Made by a program: the position numbers and the translations under genes. The notes beneath the pieces were generated by a model that saw only the letters and a list, made by a program, of their open reading frames with translations, had not been told where the DNA came from and searched no databases. Of a stretch of DNA of 64,000 bases, positions 10,184 to 19,680 are shown one piece after another. Source of the DNA: Ichthyophis bannanicus (taxonomy: Eukaryota > Chordata > Amphibia > Gymnophiona > Ichthyophiidae); the NCBI GenBank assembly GCA_033557465.1, contig CM066031.1, forward strand, positions 1,229,251,312-1,229,315,311, read 5' to 3'. The number at the start of each line of letters is the position of its first letter. Positions within the stretch are counted from its first letter, which is position 1.

Positions 10184-12214
10184 TGTGCTCTCATTAACAC
10201 TCGCTCCATCCGCAACAAAATCCCCATTCTGGTTGACTACAGTAAGGATAGCCACATTGATATATTGTGCATTACATAATCATGCCTAAGAAAACTAGAA
10301 CATAAATGGCGCAAAACCAAATCATTCATCAACAAGGAAATATATAACAACTACCTCACGAAATACAAAGAGACTTTAGATAACACAAAAAAATCTTATT
10401 TCGCAGCAATATTATCAAAATCTTATAACAGACCACGAGAACTATTCTCCATTGTTAGAAATCTTACTAATAATCCTCAAACATCTAACACTGAAATCAC
10501 TGATATTTCAGTACAAATCTTAGCCAACCACTATCAAAACAAATCTATGCAACCTATAATGACTCTAAACAATATAGATACAGTCCATCACTGCTCAGAT
10601 GAATGGTCCAAATTTCACACTATATCAAAAGACGCACTAAAGAACATCATTTCTAACCTAAACACAACAACTTCCTTTCTGGATCCATGCCCAGTAACAT
10701 GGATAAAAAGTACACTCCCAATACTACTATCATATATCCTCCCTATAGTCAACCTCTCATTACTTCAAGGATACCTCCCATCTATGCTCAAACATGCACA
10801 AATCCGTCCAATCCTCAAAAACAACACGCTTGACAAAACATCACCAAAATCATACAGACCCATCTCAAGTATCCCTTTTTTGGCTAAAATAATAGAAAAA
10901 GTGGTACAAATCCAAACACAGGAATACCTAGATTCATCCTACCCACTTGATGAGCACCAATATGGATTTAGGCCTCAACATGGAGTTGAAACTCTCTTAA
11001 CAGTCTTAACCGATGTACTACTTAAAGGAATTGATAATCATAAACAAGCATTTATACTCTTATTTATTGATATTTCCGCAGCATTTGATAGTGTTCACCA
11101 CACTATAATGCTTAATAACCTGAAACAAATAGGAATAAATGCCACTGTACACAAATGGTTTACCTCTTACTTAAATAATCGAACACAAAATGTAAGAATT
11201 GGTAACCAAACATCAACCATATATAAACAGGAAATTGGACTCCCACAAGGCTCCGCACTATCAGCCCTCCTGTTTAATATTTATATAAAACCAGTCTGTG
11301 ATATCTTTAAAAAATTCGGAGTATACTATCATCTATATGCAGATGATATTATGATGTACATCCCATTCACAATCCCTAATTTGCCAATAAAACTACTATC
11401 GGATTGTTTCAATGAAATCACAACATGGCTAAAAGCTCAAAACCTCCACATTAATCATTCAAAAACAGAAGTCCTAATTGTAACAAAAAACCAATCATAT
11501 ACCCCCCCAACCCACATAACATTACAAAATCATGACATTAAAATAAAAAATGAAATAAGATACCTAGGTGTTATCTTGGATACACATCTGACGATGAATA
11601 CTCACATCAGAAACACCATTAAGAAAATATATTTTAAACTCAAAATCCTTAAACAATTACGCCCTTTAGTACACCAACCAGACTTCATTAATATAATCCA
11701 GGCCACAATAACCCCACACTTTGATTTTGCCAACCTAATTCTATTAGGAATAACGAAACAAAACATAAAAAGAATCCAATTAGCACAAAACGCAGCAGCT
11801 AGAATTATAATGAAAGCACACTCATTCCAGCACATAACACCATTATTAGCTTCCCTACACTGGTTGCCAATTCAAAGCAGGATAATATATAAAACCACAA
11901 TAACAACATATAAAGCTTTAAATAACATGGCTCCAATACCACTAAGCAAACTAATCAGCATGGAATCCCAAAAAGCTACGCACAGAAAAGGATACTCAAA
12001 TAAACTAAACACTCCTAATGATTTCATAAAAGCAAATAAATTAACTAACAACAGAGCTTTTTCTCATGCAGCCCCATCTATTTGGAACTCCCTCCCGGAG
12101 GACCTACGAACTATAACCAAAATTATGGAACTCCGTAAAAAACTAAAAACCTATCTATTCTCCATGCACTATGGCAACACAGATAACCCCTTGATACACT
12201 CAGATAAAGGCTAA
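10184..12214 (+). pseudogene. L2-clade reverse transcriptase, copy 1 (endonuclease deleted)
   Basis: Frame opens with the endonuclease start INTRSIRNKIP, reaches a TAA at 10277 (where the family has E in ITESW), and is then open to 12214. Directly after that stop the sequence jumps to LRKLEHKWRK, which in intact copies lies after the endonuclease, so nearly the whole endonuclease is missing. Reverse transcriptase motifs are complete: IRPILKN, SYRPISS, IDISAAFDSVHH, LPQGSALSALLF, YADD at 11336-11347 and YLGVILD. The C-terminal region ends HYGNTDNPL. It could encode a catalytic reverse transcriptase but not a competent element. Confidence 0.78.
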
Positions 12215-12565
12215 AGAATCCAGATAAAGGCTAAAAATCCTGACTGTGTAATACTATTTCTAATAATTTAACAGATAACACATTATCCTAAAACACTATG
12301 ATTCAACCCTAAAGTACCCACAACTTGTATTTGTATATAGTTATTGTACATAGTTTACAAGCTAGCCTTGTGCTGTTATGCATTAGTTCATGCTGTTAAC
12401 TATTACTCTTTATTGTTACAAAATGTTCCATGTAAAACTAAGTTCAATGTAAAACTAGTTCGATGTAAAACTAAGCTTTTGCTTTGTTGGATTGTTTTAT
12501 TGTGAACCGCAACTGAACTCTGGAAGATGCGGGTTATAAATGATTGCTAAATAAATAAATAAATA
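12215..12565 (+). other. 3' UTR and tail of L2 copy 1
   Basis: AT-rich untranslated region with GTGAACCGCAACTGA and GCGGGTTATAAATG followed by AAATAAATAAATA, the L2-type tail. Confidence 0.65.
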
Positions 12566-15473
12566 GATGATTCTGATACAGTCCTTCTAAATCAACTGGC
12601 CCTCCCTTCATACCAACTCTTCAGCCTCCCTAGGGCATCCAAAAGAGGCAGAGGCATACTCATAATTGCCAAGCAGAGCCTCCAATTCAAAACCATGAGC
12701 TCCAGCTCTACCAACGAAGTGGACTTTATCACCATCCAATGCCCACCTGTCAGTCTGCCTCACATACAGATCTCCAACAGCACATACCTGCAACCTCTCT
12801 CCTAACATCCAGGAAGCAAGCCACAAAACCAATGGCCACAAAAACAAATAGTTCATTCTTATTGGTGATATCAACTTACCCTCCTTATCCAGCAAACACT
12901 CCTCACCTTTCTTACAAGCAATGGAAGCTCTCCAACTCAAGCAAATTACCTCACAATCAACTCACTCCAGAGGAAGAACCCTTGACCTAATATTCACCCC
13001 AGCCACATGGCTGCATCAACACCTGGCCTCCATGACCCAAAACACACCAGTACCCTGGTCCGACCATAATTTGCTCACCTTCTTCCTGCCAAATCTCTCC
13101 AACTCACACATCCACCACACCACCCCATCTTATTCAAGCAGGTTTCGAGCCTTTGATTGAGACACCTTCATCACCACCCTCTTACCTATCTCCCATAATG
13201 ATCCAAACAATCTCAACTCCATAATAGCTGAATGAAATGACCACATTTTCTCATACGCCGCCACAACCAATGGCACAGATGGGATTTCAAGATCCAACCA
13301 CGTTCCATGGTTTACCCCCGAACTCAAGGCTCTAAAGATCAAGCTTAGACAACTAGAGTGAAAATGGAAGCACCACAAAGAACCACTTAACCACTCTGCA
13401 TATGCTACTGCCCAGGCTGAGTACTGCTCGCTCACCCTCCTGAAGAAGAGGGAATACTACACCAACCTAATTAGATCCTCCCACAACAGACCTAGAGAAC
13501 TCTTCAACATAGCCTTACAACTACTTAAAGACCCCACCACAACCAGATCCAATGCCACCCTATCCCCAGCTGACACGGCACAATTTCTTCAGTCCAAACA
13601 ATCATCCACCACCAGAAATTCCTGGGTCCCCACCAATACCTCCAATGACCAAAGCAGCCAAATCTTGTCCTCTTTTAGTCCGCTCTCCATATCCCAACTT
13701 GAAAATGTCATCACAAACCTTAACAGCACCACCTCCCCTTCGACCCTTGCCCCTTCTCCTGGATCAAAATGTCCAAGCAAGAGCTCTCACCAATCATCCT
13801 ACGCATTGCTCAGACTTCCTCATCCTCGGGTACATGCCAACTGACCTTAAGCATGCTTCCATCAGACCCCTTTTAAAAAGTCATGCGGCTGACCTACCCT
13901 CACTGTCCTTTTAGAGACCCATCTCCAGCATCCCCTCTCTTGCCTAAATCATTGAAAAAGCAGTGCAGCTGCAGATGCAGGACTTTATAGACTCCTACAC
14001 CCCCCTGGACAAGCATCAGCTTGGCTTCAAGCCCCATCATATAACTGAAACCCTTCTGACCTCACTATTAGAAACACTAATCAAAGGCACAGAAAAAACA
14101 TCACAAGGATTCATCCTCATTTTCATTGACATCTCTGCAGCCTTTGATGCTGTCATCCATGAGCACCTCTTTTCATGGCTCAAATTTATTGGCCTCAGCA
14201 ATACAAACTACAATGGTTCCAGTCCTACCTGGCCGACCGATACCAACAAGTCAGAATCGGATCTGAAACCTCCAACCCTTTCAGACTACTCCATGGCTTA
14301 CCCCAGGGCTCTGCTTTATCCTCCCTCCTCTTCAATATTTTTATCCAGCCACTATGCAAAATAATCCAAAACCACAACATCCTCACTACTACTTCGAGTC
14401 TATGCCAATGATATTTTAATCTACACACCATTCACCATCTTCAACCATTACTACTCTGCAATTGGATGATGCCTTACTGCCATCATACAATGGCTCAGCC
14501 ATCACAACATGCACATCAATCCTAACAAATTGGAAGTCCTCTTCATAACCAAGAACCTCTCATTCTCCCCACCACCCACAATCAATCTAGCCAATCTAAT
14601 TCTGCAAGTAAAAGAGCAAGTAAAATATCTCGGCATAGTCCTGGACCAGAATTTAAACTTCCATGCACACATCAAGCAAGTTACTAAAGCAGCTTACTTC
14701 TGTATGAGGACAGTTCAAAATCTTCGACTCCTTCTGGAACAAGCTGACTTTAGAAATGTCTTTCAAGCGCTCATTACCCCAGTTCTTGACTATGCCAACA
14801 TAATATACCAAGGTCTCTAAAATTCACCTTTCTCTCCCTACAACTTGCACAGAATACAGCTGCCAGAATCATCACAGGTACCAGTCAACGAGCACACATC
14901 ACCCCAGTCCTGAAACAGCTACACTGGCTTCCCATCTACATAAGAGTCAAATAAAATTTGCCCTGACCATCTTCAAGACCATTTATGGCCTCTCAGCAAA
15001 CATCCTTGAACACTTCACTTTCCAACCTCTCAATAACAGATCTAGGAGAAAGGCCAGCCACAACCTGCTAGCACTCCTAGCCACATTCTCTCGATCCAAC
15101 CTATCTACCTCCAGCAGAACCTTTGCATTCTATGCACCCACCATCTGGAACTCTTTTACCCCAGAAATTCGCTCTTTAACTGACGTTGGAGAGTTTTGCT
15201 GCAAACTAAAGACCCATCTGTTCCTGGAACATTTCAGCTTTGTCACGTAGTCTACCACCACCAGCTCCCCTTACGTTTGTCTTACACCATGTATAATAAT
15301 CTCCCTCACGCCCTATACAATGTACTGTTAATAGTCACACATTTTTCTCTTGTTAAAATAGTTTAATCTGTTATCATCTACATTCCACGTTCTTCTTCCT
15401 TCTATACTACTGTGACTGGTAGATACAGCAGTATAGAAATACTGCTAAATAAATAAATAAAAATAAATAAGAC
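12566..15473 (+). mobile_element. L2-clade LINE copy 2, 5'-truncated, decayed
   Basis: Begins abruptly inside the endonuclease at DSDTVLLNQLA, directly after the AAATA tail of copy 1. Recognisable pieces in order: endonuclease end RTLDLIFTPA and VPWSDHNLL (about 12980-13070), linker HNRPRELFNIA (about 13485), reverse transcriptase FIDISAAFDAV (about 14130), GLPQGSALSSLLFN (about 14300) and VKYLGIVLDQN (about 14630). Stops and shifts are scattered throughout; the YADD region is degraded near 14400. The 3' tail AAATAAATAAATAAAAATAAA ends near 15473. Confidence 0.75.
12921..15260 (+). pseudogene. L2 copy 2 endonuclease-RT remnant
   Basis: Multiple frame changes; the longest readable pieces are 12921-13160 (endonuclease end with the catalytic SDH), 13963-14364 (RT palm start), 14175-14411 (PQGSALSSLLF) and 14509-14820 (thumb, YLGIVLDQ). 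Because pieces overlap in different frames it needed several indels to reach this state. It cannot express a functional enzyme. Confidence 0.72.
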
Positions 15474-15860
15474 TCAAAAATTCCCTTTATAAGACAATTC
15501 TCCCAGTAATAAAAAAAAGAGTAAAACTAAATAAATCCAACCCATTTTAAAATCTAATCAGAAACCAGGACGGTCTTTCTGCTCTTGTAACAATTATACT
15601 TGATAGCACTAAAACCTTATCCATATTTCTCAAAAACCTGAACTACACCCCATATACAATTTCTCCTGAGCAGTGCTACCACTCAAAACAACAATATCCT
15701 ATTTCATCTGTCCGACCAGTCCAACATGTCCAAGCATGTATGCCGGGGTCCCCAGGTGGGACCCGCCTGGGACCCAATGGTGGTTTTAAAGGCAGTGGCA
15801 TTCTGAATCATTTATAAAGATTTGAGCAGATACTTAGGCAATCATACATAAAGACTGTTA
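15474..15860. other. Unassigned interval between L2 copies 2 and 3
   Basis: AT-rich first half, then a local palindrome near 15742-15770 (GTCCCCAGGTGGGACC with CCTGGGACCC). It may be the distal 5' UTR of L2 copy 3. No gene seen. Confidence 0.35.
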
Positions 15861-16075
15861 CACTAGTCAATTACATCTAGGACTAGAGACAGCAGCACGC
15901 GGCAGGTAAAGGAGCCTCCACACAGAGAACATCCAGCTCAGCAGAGAGCAGCAATCATCAGCAGAAGAGAGTTGCCAGCAGCTCGCCCCTCCCACTCCAG
16001 CTACAAAAGCCCAATCGGGGCTCACAGAACAGCATTTGAGCAGCACGAGGCAGGTGTGCCCGCACCTGTTGGACC

Positions 16076-16122
16076 CGTGCCTGAGGGCCTCGCCAGAGGA
16101 CCCTTTGGCGTGGCCTTTAGGT
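16076..16122 (+). promoter_or_regulatory. Conserved 5' block of full-length L2 copies
   Basis: CCGTGCCTGAGGGCCTCGCC and the following GAGGACCCTTTGGCGTGGCC match the reverse complement of 57967-58014 and part of 9693-9720. One frame reads GPVPEGLARGPFG here and GPVPEGLTRGPFG in copy 6, so the block may be coding, regulatory or both. Confidence 0.5.
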
Positions 16123-16495
16123 GAGGCACTTTGAATCAAAGAAGATCCAGAATCAAAGAACTCAGCTTCAAGTGCTGGCATAAGATTCCACATCTTTCAA
16201 CAAATCAACTATCCAAAAAGTAAGTGCTTCCTCCATCATCTGCACTACACAGAGCCTAGATCAGGACAAGCAATAACAGAGCAGAGTAGCAACAGATCCC
16301 TACATATACAATCTCCAAGATTTCATTGCAACAACGTTCTATCTTCTCTGCCTCTTGCAAGGTATAACTTTTAAGTTACAAAACTCTAAAGATTATCTCA
16401 ATTCTTCTTCAGAACCCTTCTGCATTTAAAATACTGAAAGTCATTCTGCTGGTCCATCAGATTGATGGAACAAAGTCTCTCCAATAGCAGCAGAA

Positions 16496-16669
16496 ATGTA
16501 TCCGCTATATGCACTAATAGCCATAGGCCTTCTTATATCTCTATCTCTACCTTCTACAACTCAAGCCCTGTCCACATCAGGATATCCAATAACAGTCATC
16601 CACAATTTCTATCGGCCTGCCTCTGCAGCAAAAAGTTTCTTCCCATTTCCCAGCAGATCTGATCGTTAA
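16496..16669 (+). CDS. L2 copy 3 leader peptide, 57 aa, signal-peptide-like
   Basis: Small intact frame from ATG 16496 to TAA 16667-16669. It starts MYPLYALIAIGLLISLSLPS, a hydrophobic stretch ending in a small-residue region (TTQALSTSG) like a signal-peptidase site, and ends with a short basic tail. Copies 6 (ATG 57834, minus: MYTTLILPISLLLIQLLPP) and 1 (9781) have similar leaders at the same place before the endonuclease. The peptide is not a known L2 protein to me. Expression and function are unproven. Confidence 0.45.
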   Translation: MYPLYALIAIGLLISLSLPSTTQALSTSGYPITVIHNFYRPASAAKSFFPFPSRSDR

Positions 16670-16699
16670 CAACGTCTATTACAGATTAACCTCAGCAAA

Positions 16700-19500
16700 A
16701 TGAGTGATAACAAGGTCAAGCCTAACTTTATTGCATCCGTTTTAAAATGCTCACTAATCAGCCCACGCTCTATTAGGAATAAGATACCCTTGATAACCGA
16801 TCACATAGCTGACAACAACCTGGGCATCTTATTCATTACTGAATCTTGGCTAACGACAAATGACACAGTTTTGATCAATCAGCTAAAGCCAATAGGGTAT
16901 GACATATTCAATCACCAAAGAACAAATAAAAGAGGAGGAGGAGTAACTATTTTGGCAAAAAAAGAATTGCATCTAACAAAAACTTCAAGTGAATTTGCAT
17001 AAAACACGGACATCCTAACAGTGTAAAACACGAGCATGCATTTATGCCTAATATACAATCCACCAGCATCAAAAGGTGAAGAGCTGACCAACATCACTGA
17101 ATACCTATGCAGCAAAAGCTCTACTAACAGGTTCACAATGGTTCTAGGTGACTTAAACCTGCCTTCCGCCACAACACATATATCTCAAAGGTTTAATGAA
17201 GCCATGGAAGCTCTAGGATTCATACAAATAATTCAAGAACCCACACATATTAAAGGAAATACACTGGACCTCATATTTATCCAACAAGATTGCACAAGCA
17301 ATTTTTCATTCCCAAAGGTACAGATCCAACAAGTTCCTTGGTCTGATCACCATTCTATACAATTCAGTATCCCTTCCCTCCCTAGCAGATCCAACACAAA
17401 TCCAATCCTCTACCAGCGCAGAAGGCTTCACCAATTTGACAAGGACCAATTCTTGAAAGAAGTCCTTCCTCAGCTTCAAATGGACACCAAGAATACTGAC
17501 CTGTTCATTAGGAGATGGAATTCAACGATTTCTCAAGCAGCCATAATTGCTAACAGTCCCTCTTCTAGTAAACCTCATTCAAGGAAAAGCACAGTGTGGT
17601 GCACTAAAGAAGTTAGATCATTTAAAAAGCAGCTAAGACAAGTAGAAAGGAAATGGAGAAAATTAAAAAAAGAATCCGACAAAGCATCTTTTCTGAGCAA
17701 ACTGGAAGAATACAAGCTATTAATAAACAATAATAAGCAAGATTACCACACCAAGCTAATTATGTCAGCTCTGAACAAGCCAAGGGAACTGTTTGAGATT
17801 GTTAAATCCCTAACAACTAATCCAAAAGAGGACAACGACACGGTCGCGCCAGATGCTGAGACCATGGCCAAATTCTACAAGGAAAAGGTGGCAACAATAT
17901 CTTCATCAGATTACCACTGCAAAGCAAACAGTACAATTACAAAACAAGCCTGGAAAGGTTTTTCTCTCATCTCCGAAAGACAACTCAAAGATATAATCAA
18001 ATTACTAAACACGTCAACTTCAGCGCTCAACCCTTGCCCAGCCGCATGGATACGTCTGACTAGTGACAGTCTCACTCCCCATATTCTAAATCTAATAAAC
18101 TCCTCACTAGATCAAGGCTATATTCCAGATGAGTTGAAAAAGGCTTCCATCTGTCCCCTCTTCAAGAGCAAGAATCTGGTTAAATCAGAGCAAAGCTCTT
18201 ACAGGCCCATTTCAAGTCTGCCATTTATGGCCAAAAGTTTAGAAAAAGCAGCGCAACTCCAGCTACAAAGTCACGTCAACCAATTTGCCCAGCTCGATCC
18301 ACACCAGCATGGTTTTTAGAATCGGTCATGGAGTTGAAACACCCCTCATGGCTTTAATAGACAAGCTACTAAAAGGAATCGAAAAAGCTAACACTAGTTT
18401 CATCCTAATATTTCTGGACTTAAGTGCAGCTTATGACTCAATATCACATGAATATCTCATTCTTAGATTACAAGAAATTGACCTCAAAGACAAAGTTTTG
18501 CTATGGTTCAAATTCTACCTTTCAAACCAAACCATCAAAGTAAAAATGGGAAATAACACATCAAGCCCATTTTACCAAAGGAAAGGCATACCCCAGGGTT
18601 CTGCGTTATCAGCACTCCTTTTCAACCTCTATATCCAACCCATCTGCAGTATAATAAAGAGTCATGACATTGACTACAACATTTACGCTGATGACATTAT
18701 GCTTTTCACCCAAATTGACACCAAACAACTAAATTTAAATAATATAAAGGATTATCTCAATAGCATTAGCATATGGCTAATAGAACATAATCTTCAAATA
18801 AACTTGAATAAAACGGAAATCCTTTTCATCACTAAGGACAACTCCTTCACTCCACCAGAAGCTATGAGGATAAAAGATACAAGCATCCAAATCAAAAAAG
18901 AAGTGAGATACTTGGGTGTTATACTAGATCATCAGCTTAATTTCAACAAACATGTCAGCAACCTAACAAAAGCCATCTATAACAAACTAAAAATGCTCCA
19001 ACATCTAAGACCTCTACTCTCCACAAGTGATTTCAGAGCAACAGTCCAAGCTCTAATTTTCCCACACTTCGACTTTTGTAATGCCGTCTTAATGGGCCTC
19101 CCAAAGCAAAAGCATCCGACGCATCTGACTAGCTCAAAATACAGCGGCCAGAGTAATAATACAGGCTTCCATCAAAGATCACATTAGCCCAGTACTGAAA
19201 CAGTTACACTGGCTACCAATAGAGAGTAGAATAAAATTTAAAGCTCTCCACACTATTTTCAAAACTCTTCAATCAGAACCTGACATCTGCCTGAAAGATT
19301 ATATCTGAATCAGTCCAGAAAACAGACCACGGAGAAGTAATAATAGAAATTCTCTTGAGGCACATGCCGATTTCAGGAACTGCAATTCAACTACACCCAA
19401 GAGAGTCTTCTCCCTTTATGCCCCACTCACTTCCCTCAGTCATTAGAGACACTAAGGACACTAAAACCTTCCGTAAGCTGCTAAAAACGTTCCTGTTCAA
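16700..19500 (+). pseudogene. L2 copy 3 endonuclease/reverse transcriptase, four or more lesions
   Basis: Endonuclease starts at ATG 16700. Motifs: SPRSIRNKIP, LFITESWL (catalytic E), GGGVTILAKK, VLGDLNLPS, NTLDLIFI and VPWSDHHSI. Stop codons near 17000 and 17026 break the endonuclease. Frame 17036-18319 runs through the linker to QHGF; a shift at about 18300 moves to 18285-19187, with LDLSAAYDSISH, IPQGSALSALLF and YADD at 18684-18695. A further shift near 19110 precedes a decayed C-terminus. Otherwise well conserved, so it is fairly young. Confidence 0.8.
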
Positions 19501-19680
19501 GGAGCACTATGGTGAACCAGTCACTTAATTAAAATACCCTTGTAAAACTACAACCCACCCACTTTACAAGATTAAACCTAATGCATTGTAACCAATTGTA
19601 AATAATAGCTTATTCCTCTGTACATAGTTATCACTTAAATCAGCATTCACTTAAATTATTATCACTTTATCACTTAAATC

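Larger units (their letters stand above)
298..12565 (+). mobile_element. L2-clade LINE copy 1, nested host element
   Basis: Retrotransposon of the L2 clade (Jockey superfamily), assembled from 298-461, about 9654-12565 and interrupted between. The 5' UTR holds a repeat of about 111 bp (298-408, then 409-460 resuming at 9657), judged by the shared blocks CTCCA, AACCAGCA(C/T)CCAG and ACTTTAA or CCTTAAATTTCAAAGCAC. The reverse transcriptase frame closes at 12214. The 3' end has GTGAACCGCAACTGA followed by an AAATA-type tail ending near 12565, typical of L2 rather than poly(A). Insertions: a Harbinger-like MITE at 9542-9653 and a hAT element at 462-9534. The clade is assigned from the motif IDISAAFDSVHH and the tail. 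The 5' limit is uncertain. Confidence 0.72.
15861..19680 (+). mobile_element. L2-clade LINE copy 3, near full length
   Basis: Contains a 5' block CCGTGCCTGAGGGCCTCGCC at about 16076-16122, shared with the 5' region of L2 copy 6 (57967-58014, minus), then a small leader ORF (16496-16669), an endonuclease (from 16700) and a reverse transcriptase to about 19500. The 3' UTR is AT-rich and ends near 19680 without a clear AAATA tail, where copy 4 begins. The 5' limit is approximate. Confidence 0.7.
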
